A stretch of 24,297 nt of DNA from JAUVYV01 sp964394625 (lineage in GTDB: Bacteria > Planctomycetota > Phycisphaerae > Sedimentisphaerales > Anaerobacaceae), in the NCBI GenBank assembly GCA_964394625.1, contig CAYMYK010000014.1:1-24297 (forward strand), given 5' to 3'. Under the pieces are notes generated by a model. It did no database searches and had not been told where the DNA came from. It saw only the letters and a program-made list of their open reading frames with translations. Positions 1-6,284 of the stretch are shown here, in pieces. Each line of letters starts with the position of its first letter. Positions within the stretch are counted from its first letter, which is position 1. Position numbers and translations under genes: made by a program.

Positions 1-392
1 ATGACGACGGTGTTATTCTGCAGCTCGAAATTGACGTATTCGACAACGCCGTCAAAAATAGTTCCGGGTTGCTGGTCTTTGACGTGGCATCTGAGGTCAT
101 CCTGGCCCTGGACGTAGTAGAATCTTATCCAGTCGTTTTCGCGGTAGATTTTAACGGCGGAGCCGTCCTGCTGTATCTTTGCGTGAATTGCGTTTTTGAG
201 TTCGCAGGTGATTTTTTGAACGGCATAATCGCTGTCTCTGTTGAGTTTAGTCTTATTCCATGCTTTATGCCATGAGTTATGTCCGAAAACCAGAGCGCTG
301 CCCGTAGCCAGCATAACGATGCAACTGATGACCAGCGCAACCATCAGCTCTACAAGGGTCAAGCCTTTTCGTGCTCTGATTTTGCTTTTCAT
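1..392 (-). CDS. Prepilin-like protein with N-terminal cleavage/methylation site, 3' end outside window
   Basis: I translated this reading frame by hand because it runs off the window: 130 codons are open from the ATG at 392 to position 3. Residues 1-10 are a short basic leader ending in Gly10, followed by LTLVELMVALVIS, so the prepilin peptidase site is G10|L11 with the canonical Glu at +5 and a hydrophobic helix of about 20 residues. This is the class III signal of type IV pilins and type II secretion pseudopilins; the larger globular part, rich in short polar strands, fits a minor pilin of the PilW/GspJ kind, but that subtype is inference. The start lies 9 nt after the stop of the upstream prepilin gene, with an AGGG motif about 8 nt ahead of the ATG, so the two are almost certainly co-transcribed. 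The C terminus is unknown. Confidence 0.8.
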   Translation of the reverse strand, partial: MKSKIRARKGLTLVELMVALVISCIVMLATGSALVFGHNSWHKAWNKTKLNRDSDYAVQKITCELKNAIHAKIQQDGSAVKIYRENDWIRFYYVQGQDDLRCHVKDQQPGTIFDGVVEYVNFELQNNTVV

Positions 393-401
393 TGGAGTAC
401 C

Positions 402-899
402 CTATTTCGGCGCAATAAAAGTAGTCAGGATGACACTATGCTGCCAGCCGGGTATGTGGGACCAGTTGATGGTTACTTTGACCTCTTTATAAAGGCTGTG
501 GTCCTGGATTTCTGTGATGCGTGTATATGATACATCTCCTACCGGGAGGGTCTCGGCGGCTTCGGGCTCGTCCGGTTGGACCAGCTCATCGTAATCGCAG
601 CCTTTGAGATACTCGAGTTTCTGTGCAGCAAGGTGAACGGCTGCTCGTCTATGCCCCTGGCGTGAGATATGAGCCATGCCCGTTGCAAACATCATCGCGC
701 TTCCGATTATGACCAGCATGAAGATCACCACGGCCACCATGACCTCGACAATGCTTGTGCCTTTTCTGGCTTTGCGCGGCGCCCACGCCTGCCCCGTCCG
801 CAAAACGACCTGTTTTTGTCCGCCACAGGCAAGCGAGGAGCCCAGCCGGATGCCGGGTTTTGCGGTGACCGATGTTGTCTTTACCTTAAAGATGGCCAT
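402..899 (-). CDS. Prepilin-like protein (PilV/GspI-like) with unusually long leader
   Basis: A protein of 165 residues. Residues 42-47 (RKARKG) followed by TSIVEVMVAVVIFMLVIIG form a class III signal: cleavage expected at G47|T48, Glu52 at +5, then a hydrophobic helix. After cleavage about 118 residues remain, matching small minor pilins; the stretch AAQKLEYLKGCDYDEL after the helix resembles the region following the helix in PilV/GspI minor pilins. The leader is 46-47 residues, much longer than the usual 5-15; a TTG at Leu33 would shorten it, but no strong ribosome site decides between the two. It is first in a two-gene minus-strand operon with the next prepilin gene and has its own promoter at 972-1000. 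The likely role is in a type IV pilus-like or type II secretion-like fibre in the envelope. The family is clear; the exact assembly is not. Confidence 0.82.
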   Translation of the reverse strand: MAIFKVKTTSVTAKPGIRLGSSLACGGQKQVVLRTGQAWAPRKARKGTSIVEVMVAVVIFMLVIIGSAMMFATGMAHISRQGHRRAAVHLAAQKLEYLKGCDYDELVQPDEPEAAETLPVGDVSYTRITEIQDHSLYKEVKVTINWSHIPGWQHSVILTTFIAPK

Positions 900-908
900 A
901 CGCTGCAG

Positions 909-926
909 TTATCCACAATATCCACA
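909..926 (+). promoter_or_regulatory. Two tandem DnaA-box-like 9-mers
   Basis: TTATCCACA (909-917) is a perfect match to the bacterial DnaA box consensus and is followed directly by ATATCCACA (918-926), one mismatch away. They abut as a direct repeat and fall between the predicted transcription start (about 965) and the start codon (899) of the prepilin operon. Two boxes without an AT-rich unwinding region or dnaA/dnaN neighbours do not make an origin; they could titrate DnaA or regulate the operon. Confidence 0.4.
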
Positions 927-971
927 ATTATGAGTGAGGTACAGAACAAGAGACCATAGGGCAAACTCTCT

Positions 972-1000
972 ATATTAAAATATACGTCTCATTTGGACAA
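972..1000 (-). promoter_or_regulatory. Sigma70-type promoter of the prepilin operon
   Basis: On the minus strand TTGTCC (1000-995), a 17-nt spacer and TAATAT (977-972) match the sigma70 pattern. The transcription start would be near 965, giving a leader of about 66 nt to the ATG at 899. An inverted repeat, TTTGGA-N5-TCCAAA (992-1008), covers the -35 element and could be an operator. Confidence 0.5.
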
Positions 1001-1050
1001 CTTCCAAACAAAACACCCGTATTGTGGAGTAAAATTTGTGTCGTTTTTTT

Positions 1051-1170
1051 TTATAGGACCAGCAGCGGCAGGGGCCAGCCCCTGCCCTTACACATCTTCC
1101 TTAGCTTCTGATACTGCTCCTGGGTCATACACCTTATCCTTTTCAGGGGGATACGATGTTCCCTGGCCAT
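1051..1170 (-). CDS. Possible 39-residue small protein, unrecognised
   Basis: Minus-strand ATG at 1170 to TAA at 1053-1051. The product starts MAREHRIPLKR and ends GRGWPLPLLVL; it is strongly basic in the first 30 residues and hydrophobic at the end. A GGGTGG sequence sits immediately before the ATG, closer than an ideal ribosome site. The frame is open only from a stop about 54 nt further upstream, so the ORF is short enough to occur by chance. It lies in the otherwise gene-free gap between the prepilin operon and the aminotransferase. The GC-rich palindrome at 1067-1086 lies inside its 3' end. I do not recognise the family. Confidence 0.25.
   Translation of the reverse strand: MAREHRIPLKRIRCMTQEQYQKLRKMCKGRGWPLPLLVL
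1067..1086. repeat. GC-rich perfect inverted repeat
   Basis: GGCAGGGGC (1067-1075) and GCCCCTGCC (1078-1086) are perfect inverted 9-mers with only CA between them, so a hairpin would have a 7-bp or 8-bp stem and a small loop. No T tract follows it on either strand in the right direction (the T run at 1043-1052 precedes it on the plus strand), so it is not a standard intrinsic terminator. Confidence 0.5.
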
Positions 1171-1194
1171 CCCACCCGGTACGGACAAAAAACC

Positions 1195-1231
1195 TTGACG
1201 AGGACCTGTGCTCTGCTAATATCATCGTCAA
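1195..1231 (+). promoter_or_regulatory. Promoter of the aminotransferase gene with flanking inverted repeat
   Basis: TTGACG (1195-1200), a 16-nt spacer and TAATAT (1217-1222) form a good sigma70-type promoter; the start site would be near 1229 and the leader about 30 nt, with AGAGAGG (1245-1251) as ribosome site for the ATG at 1262. The same segment is bounded by a perfect 7-bp inverted repeat, TTGACGA (1195-1201) and TCGTCAA (1225-1231), which spans the whole promoter and may be an operator or mark a divergent promoter. Confidence 0.5.
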
Positions 1232-1261
1232 AAAATGAGCACTTAGAGAGGTCTAAAAAAG

Positions 1262-2455
1262 ATGAAAATCAGCAAAAGAGCACAGGCGGTGCCGCCGTCG
1301 GCGACGATTGCGGTAACGGCGCGGGCGAAAGAGCTAAAGGCACAGGGCATTGATGTGGTGAGCTTCGGGGCTGGTGAGCCGGATTTCGATACGCCCGACT
1401 ATATCAAAGAAGCGGCCATCAAGGCGCTAAAAGCGGGCGAGACAAAATACACGGCTGCGGCGGGAATACCACAGCTCAGGCAAGCTATCGCCGAAAAGCT
1501 CAAGCGAGATAACGGGCTTAGCTATACCCCCGAGCAGGTAATCGTCAATATAGGCGGTAAACATTCGGTTTATGAGGCGATGCAGGCGGTGCTGGACCCG
1601 GGCGATGAGGTGATTTTGCCCACGCCGTACTGGGTAACCTATACCGAGACAATCAAGTTAGCAGGCGCCAGGGCGGTAATCGTACAGACCGCTAAAGAAA
1701 ATGATTATAAGCTGACTGTCGAGCAGCTTAAAGAAGCGATGACCGGCAAGACGGCGATGCTGCTATTGAACTCACCGAATAATCCGGGCGGTTTTACATA
1801 CACGCCGAAGCAGCTCGCGGCACTGGCAAAGGTATTGGAGGGGACGGATGTATATGTTCTCAGCGATGAGATGTACGAGAAACTCGTTTACGGCAGCACT
1901 AAGTTCGTGAGCTTTGCGTCGCTGAGTGAAGACGCGTACAAGAGAACGTTGACGCTTAACGGGGTCAGCAAAGCCTTTTCGATGACGGGCTGGCGCTTAG
2001 GTTATGCGGCGGGGCCTGTTGACGCGATTAAGGCGATGAGCAGGCTTCAGTCTCACATGACCAGCAACGCGGTGACATTTGTCCAGTACGCCGCTATAGC
2101 AGCTTTGGCGGAACCTGCGGCGAGCGAGGCGATTGAGAAGATGCGTGTTGAGTTCGAGAAGCGAGGCGGGTACATGGCTGAGCGGCTCAATGGTATCGAG
2201 GGCGTCACCTGCAGTGAGGCGACGGGCGCGTTTTACTGCTTCCCGGATGTCTCGGCCCATTTCGGTCGTGAAATCGGCGGCGTCAAGATCGGCGATAGTA
2301 TGGATTTTGCAAAGGCGCTGCTGGAACAGGCGAATGTCGCCGTCGTTCCGGGTGCGCCCTTCGGCTGTGACAACAACATCCGGCTGAGTTTCGCCTGCTC
2401 ACTCGAACAGATTACCGAAGGCCTCGACAGGATTGAAAAATGGCTCAGCCGATAG
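1262..2455 (+). CDS. Class I/II PLP-dependent aminotransferase (aspartate aminotransferase-like)
   Basis: 397 residues, the usual length for bacterial fold-type I aspartate aminotransferases of the thermophilic/Rhizobium (Ib) kind. Visible landmarks: FGAGEPDFDTP (residues 35-45) typical of the N-terminal substrate region; SPNNPGG (171-177) with Asn174; SDEMYE (201-206) with Asp202 to the PLP ring nitrogen and Tyr205; the Schiff-base Lys237 in NGVSKAFSMTGWRLGY, followed by Arg245 of the PLP phosphate site; and Arg374 in NNIRLSF for the substrate carboxylate. All key residues are present, so the enzyme should be active. It is expected to move amino groups between an amino acid such as aspartate and 2-oxoglutarate in the cytoplasm; exact substrate preference cannot be read from sequence. 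It stands alone between the prepilin operon and the GT-C gene, with its own promoter. Confidence 0.93.
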   Translation: MKISKRAQAVPPSATIAVTARAKELKAQGIDVVSFGAGEPDFDTPDYIKEAAIKALKAGETKYTAAAGIPQLRQAIAEKLKRDNGLSYTPEQVIVNIGGKHSVYEAMQAVLDPGDEVILPTPYWVTYTETIKLAGARAVIVQTAKENDYKLTVEQLKEAMTGKTAMLLLNSPNNPGGFTYTPKQLAALAKVLEGTDVYVLSDEMYEKLVYGSTKFVSFASLSEDAYKRTLTLNGVSKAFSMTGWRLGYAAGPVDAIKAMSRLQSHMTSNAVTFVQYAAIAALAEPAASEAIEKMRVEFEKRGGYMAERLNGIEGVTCSEATGAFYCFPDVSAHFGREIGGVKIGDSMDFAKALLEQANVAVVPGAPFGCDNNIRLSFACSLEQITEGLDRIEKWLSR

Positions 2456-2507
2456 AGACATGTGCAGCAGGTTCGGTTGCCGACTCTTAATCCAATAAAT
2501 ACAACAG

Positions 2508-2534
2508 TTTGCACACTCTCTTGACGATATACTA
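2508..2534 (+). promoter_or_regulatory. Possible promoter of the GT-C/GT2 operon
   Basis: TATACT (2529-2534) is a near-consensus -10; TTTGCA (2508-2513) is a weak -35 at a short 15-nt spacing. Transcription would begin about 2541, only some 9 nt before the ATG at 2550, and no purine-rich ribosome site precedes that ATG. The rest of the 94-nt gap shows no clear terminator for the aminotransferase gene. Confidence 0.3.
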
Positions 2535-2549
2535 TTCAGAGCTGAACAA

Positions 2550-5507
2550 ATGACAGATTTGGTTCAAAACAACGAACGCCCCGCCTTGTCGGGCTGGCCG
2601 ATGATTATCGCATGGCTGGCTATGATGCTCTTCGCATTCCACGCCAGCACGCATATGGTCGGCGCCGGCGATACGTGGGTTGCTATGGCCTGCGGAAGGC
2701 ACTTCATAAACCACGGCGTCGATACCGTCGAGCCGTTCAGCGCAAATTCACACAAGCCGGGCCCAACCGAGCAAGAGGTCGAGACCTGGCCACAATGGGC
2801 GCAGTCGCTGACGAAAACCATCGGCCTCGACACCGTAAAGTACTGGCATCCCACCGGCTGGGTAAATCAGAACTGGCTGACCCACGTCATCTTCTATTAC
2901 CTTACCCACCTGTCGCCTTTCGCCGACGCCGAAGACTGGTCGTTTAATACGCTGGTCTATTGGAAGTTTGCGATTTATATCATCACCGTCATCTGCGTCT
3001 ATTACACCGGTCGAATCTTAGGCGCAAATGCTGCGCTGTCGGCCGTCTTCGCCTGCTTCGCTATGTTCGCAGGCCGCTCATTCCTCGACATCCGCCCTGC
3101 CGGTTTCTCCAACGTGCTCGTCGCAGTCTTTCTGCTCGTTCTGGCCCTCAGCACCTATAGAAATGTACTGTATATCTGGCTCATCGTCCCGGTCACCATT
3201 TTCTGGTGTAACGTGCACGGCGGTTACATCTACGTCTTCATTATAATGGTGCCGTTCATCGGCCTCAACGTAATCACGTCCGTCTCGAAAAGGCGGTTTG
3301 TATCCATAGGCCGAAGTGGCGTATGTCACGCGCTTGGCGCCGCCGCCGCCGCCTTCATCGCATCGATAATCTTCAATCCGTTTCATCTGACAAACCTCAC
3401 GCATACGTTCGTCATAAGCATCAGCAAGAACGCCGCCGGCTGGCGAAACGTACACGAATGGTGGCCCGCCTTCGCATGGACGAACCCGGTCGGAACCGGC
3501 TTTCCACTGCTCGTGATGCTTATTCTCGCCGTCGGCCTGCTGGTGCTCTTTTTTTTCTCACGCCTGCTCTATCCCGCTAAAATAAAGGCCCCGAAAAGCC
3601 AGCTCGATGCCCAGGAACGATTCTTCAACGTCTTTTCTAAAATTCTCGCCTTCGCCCTGGCCGTCTTGCTCTTCTGGGTCGTGCTTATCTCGTTCTCGCT
3701 CGCCGACACAGCTCCGGCAACGCTGTTCATCGCCGCTATCTTCACCGCCGTCCTCTGGGCCGCCGTTTTCAAAAACATCCACTTCATATATTTGATGGTC
3801 ATAATCGCACTGTTTGCCATATACACAGGAGATATCAAACATGGCTTTAACGGCAGATATATCTATCCCTTCCTCATCATCCCCGCCTTTGTCGTAACAC
3901 ATACCATTGCCTCTTTGCTCTCGAAAAAAGTCAAAAGCGCACCGTATAATATCGTCATCGTCGTCGCAGCCGCAGTTGCCGCCCTGCTGCTGATAACCCA
4001 AATCTACAACCCATTCTCTTTCCAGAAGCCCCTGTGGTATGTTGAGCAGTTCGTCCATCTAAAAAGGCCGTGGCGCCCCGTCTATGAACGCAACCTCGAA
4101 CTGAAGTACGCGCACCTTTTCGCTGTAACATACCTCGTGAACGGCCTGGCGATTCTCACCTGGCTGCTCGCCTCGTTATACGAGACCTTTTATGCCCGCA
4201 TCCCTGAAAAAAACACACCACAACCCCGTCCGCAGAACAACCAGCCGGAAACGCCCATTTTTCGGCTCGGCAAAATTGACCTCGCATTGATGGTTATCGC
4301 CGCACTTACGGTCTATATGGCCCTGCGTTCGAGAAGATTCATACCCATTGCCGCAATCGCCGCCTGCCCGCTGATAGCGATGTTCATCGACCGAATGACA
4401 CGAATCATCGCATCGGCCCTGAACTTCTATAAAACCGGTCGGCTCACCGTCCCGGCTATGACCGCAGGTCTGCGATGGTTCTTCATCGTCTTCGCCGTCG
4501 TTGTCGTCTCCGGTCTCGGCAGCTACTGGATTGCAAGGTTCAAATACGTCTATCTCGACTCCTGGCCCACCGACACCCGGCTCAACTCCGTGTTTATGAG
4601 AATGACCGCCTCGCATATGAAGCCGTTCTATGCCTGCCGGTTCATAAAGCAAAACAAGCTCTCCGGGAAGATGTTCAATTACTGGACGGAAGGCGGCTTC
4701 ATCGCCTGGGGCCAGCAGCCCGACCCAAACACCGGAAAGACCCCGCTGCAGCTCTTTATGGATGGAAGGGCGCAGGCCGCTTACAACTACAAGGCTTACC
4801 TCACCTGGTCCGAAATTATGTTCGGCGGGCCAATCGTCAGGGAAGCCACCATTAGAAAACGCAAACTTACATCCAAAGACTACGAGAAAATCAGCAAATG
4901 GCTCGATAAGAAGCTTACCGGCTACCACGTATGGGTCGTCCTTATGCCGGCCAATCAGTTCGACAAGCCGCTCGTAAGAGCGCTCGAAGCCCACCCGAAA
5001 TGGCAGATTGCCTTCCTCAATGACAAGCAGAAACTCTTCGTTGACATCAGGAGCACCAAGGGAAAACGGCTCCTCGGCGGCATTGCCGACGGGAAAACCG
5101 TTTACCCCGACCAATATCACAAAAACCTCATCCTCGCAAATAATCTGTTTTTCTTCGGCAGGGACGACATCGCCAAAAGTGAGGGTCTCGAACTGGCCAT
5201 CGAGGCATTCAATCTCGTACCGTCCAGGACAGCGCTCTATTTGATAAGCATATACGCCAGAATCCCGGCCTGTGCAAAGCGCGCCACCGAGTTTTACGAG
5301 ACCTGCTTTGCGGACTTCGTCAAAAACAAACAAAAGTACGCCGCTCAGAGCGGTATCCACTTCAGAACCATAGCAGCCCTGACGAGCATCGACCACATCC
5401 AGCGCATTGCCGAAAGACAGAAAGACACTAAAAAAGTTAATTACTATAAGAAGCTCAGGGCCGAATTTGCCCAGGACCTTTCAAAGCTCCGGGACAAAAG
5501 GTGGTAG
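2550..5507 (+). CDS. Large multi-pass membrane protein, probable GT-C type glycosyltransferase
   Basis: 985 residues. A hydrophobic segment at about 15-35 is followed by GAGDTWVAM with Asp41, then WVNQNWLTHVIFYY (104-117) and further hydrophobic segments up to about residue 680, including IFWCNVHGGYIYVF near residue 220. An acidic residue in the first periplasmic loop and this QNWL/HGG pattern are what is seen in GT-C membrane glycosyltransferases that use polyprenyl-phosphate sugars. A soluble C-terminal part (about 690-985) contains FNYWTEGGFIAWG (from residue 709) and LFMDGR, a combination I associate with bacterial GT-C-like integral membrane proteins, then a helical, TPR-like tail. The C terminus abuts or overlaps the downstream GT2 gene, whose product could make the lipid-linked sugar donor. 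Inferred role: adding a sugar to an envelope polymer or protein outside the inner membrane. The acceptor is unknown, and the family call rests on motifs only. Confidence 0.6.
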   Translation: MTDLVQNNERPALSGWPMIIAWLAMMLFAFHASTHMVGAGDTWVAMACGRHFINHGVDTVEPFSANSHKPGPTEQEVETWPQWAQSLTKTIGLDTVKYWHPTGWVNQNWLTHVIFYYLTHLSPFADAEDWSFNTLVYWKFAIYIITVICVYYTGRILGANAALSAVFACFAMFAGRSFLDIRPAGFSNVLVAVFLLVLALSTYRNVLYIWLIVPVTIFWCNVHGGYIYVFIIMVPFIGLNVITSVSKRRFVSIGRSGVCHALGAAAAAFIASIIFNPFHLTNLTHTFVISISKNAAGWRNVHEWWPAFAWTNPVGTGFPLLVMLILAVGLLVLFFFSRLLYPAKIKAPKSQLDAQERFFNVFSKILAFALAVLLFWVVLISFSLADTAPATLFIAAIFTAVLWAAVFKNIHFIYLMVIIALFAIYTGDIKHGFNGRYIYPFLIIPAFVVTHTIASLLSKKVKSAPYNIVIVVAAAVAALLLITQIYNPFSFQKPLWYVEQFVHLKRPWRPVYERNLELKYAHLFAVTYLVNGLAILTWLLASLYETFYARIPEKNTPQPRPQNNQPETPIFRLGKIDLALMVIAALTVYMALRSRRFIPIAAIAACPLIAMFIDRMTRIIASALNFYKTGRLTVPAMTAGLRWFFIVFAVVVVSGLGSYWIARFKYVYLDSWPTDTRLNSVFMRMTASHMKPFYACRFIKQNKLSGKMFNYWTEGGFIAWGQQPDPNTGKTPLQLFMDGRAQAAYNYKAYLTWSEIMFGGPIVREATIRKRKLTSKDYEKISKWLDKKLTGYHVWVVLMPANQFDKPLVRALEAHPKWQIAFLNDKQKLFVDIRSTKGKRLLGGIADGKTVYPDQYHKNLILANNLFFFGRDDIAKSEGLELAIEAFNLVPSRTALYLISIYARIPACAKRATEFYETCFADFVKNKQKYAAQSGIHFRTIAALTSIDHIQRIAERQKDTKKVNYYKKLRAEFAQDLSKLRDKRW

Positions 5508-5509
5508 CC

Positions 5510-6256
5510 GTGACTAAGGAGAAGCCCACACTACAAAACAGCCGTTCCGGCCAGCACACCGGCCTGTCCATATCCGTTTTTTTGCCCTGTTACAACGAGC
5601 AGGACAATGTCGAACGAACCGCCCGCAGCACCCTTGAAGTCCTGGAAAAACTCAGTGCCGACTTCGAGATTATCATTGTCGATGACGGCAGTTCTGACGA
5701 CACCGCCCGAATCGCCGACCATTTAGCCGCCGAATATGACCGTATCAGGGTTGTTCACCATCACACCAATCGCGGATATGGAGCCGCTCTGAAGTCTGGA
5801 TTCAGGGCCGCAACAAAAAAACTCGTTTTCTACACCGACGGCGACGGTCAGTTCGACATCGCCGAGCTGCCCGGGCTGCTGCCGTTGGCCGAACAATATG
5901 ATATCGTCAGTTGCTATCGCTTAAACCGCCGCGACCCCATCATCCGAAAAATCAACGGCTGGCTCTGGACAAAACTCGTATGCCTGCTGTTTCGTATGAA
6001 TATCAGAGATATTGACTGTGCCTTCAAGCTGTTCAATCGCAAAATCTTTGATAACATTACTATGACAAGTGAAGGAGCCCTGATAGACGCCGAAATTCTG
6101 GCCCGCGCCACAAAAATCGGCTGCACCATTACTCAAAAACCCGTCCACCACTACCCGAGGAAGGCGGGAAAACAGACCGGCGCGAACCTGCGCGTTATAC
6201 TGCGTGCCTTCAGGGAGCTTTTGAAACTGCACGGGCAGATTAGAAAAGGAAATTGA
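5510..6256 (+). CDS. GT2 glycosyltransferase, DPM1-like polyprenyl-phosphate sugar synthase
   Basis: About 248 residues from the GTG at 5510. I prefer this start because AGGTGG (5499-5504) sits 5 nt ahead of it; an in-frame GTG at 5501 would overlap the previous gene by 7 nt. The GT-A nucleotide-binding strand is ISVFLPCYNEQDNV, followed by the IIIVDDGSSDDT motif, NRGYGAALKSGF, and the DGDGQFD metal site. CAFKLFNRKIF and the late HHYPRKAGKQTG segment match the dolichyl-phosphate mannosyltransferase branch of GT2. No transmembrane tail is seen, so it should act at the cytoplasmic face of the membrane, transferring a sugar from a nucleotide donor to polyprenyl phosphate. It is translationally coupled to the GT-C-like gene, and the pair makes sense as donor synthase plus transferase. 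The sugar itself cannot be told from the sequence. Confidence 0.85.
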   Translation: MTKEKPTLQNSRSGQHTGLSISVFLPCYNEQDNVERTARSTLEVLEKLSADFEIIIVDDGSSDDTARIADHLAAEYDRIRVVHHHTNRGYGAALKSGFRAATKKLVFYTDGDGQFDIAELPGLLPLAEQYDIVSCYRLNRRDPIIRKINGWLWTKLVCLLFRMNIRDIDCAFKLFNRKIFDNITMTSEGALIDAEILARATKIGCTITQKPVHHYPRKAGKQTGANLRVILRAFRELLKLHGQIRKGN

Positions 6257-6258
6257 TT

Positions 6259-6277
6259 CGGCGTTCAATATACGCCG
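6259..6277 (+). promoter_or_regulatory. Intercistronic hairpin just before the cyclotransferase-amidoligase gene
   Basis: CGGCGT (6259-6264) and ACGCCG (6272-6277) form a perfect 6-bp stem with a 7-nt loop in the 28-nt gap between the GT2 gene and the next start codon (6285). It occupies the place where a ribosome site would be expected, and no Shine-Dalgarno sequence is visible, so it may limit translation or be a processing site. Confidence 0.35.
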
Positions 6278-6284
6278 GCACACA

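Noticed and set aside
900..1060. Replication origin suggested by DnaA boxes
   Set aside because: Only two boxes, no AT-rich unwinding repeats, no dnaA, dnaN or gyrB nearby, and no lasting GC-skew switch at this place.
1043..1086. Intrinsic terminator at the GC palindrome
   Set aside because: The T run lies on the wrong side of the hairpin for plus-strand transcripts, and on the minus strand it reads as A residues.
4176..5396. 406-codon open frame on the minus strand inside the GT-C-like gene
   Set aside because: It is antisense to a convincing membrane protein, has no recognisable motif or ribosome site, and is explained by the C-ending codon bias of the plus-strand gene.
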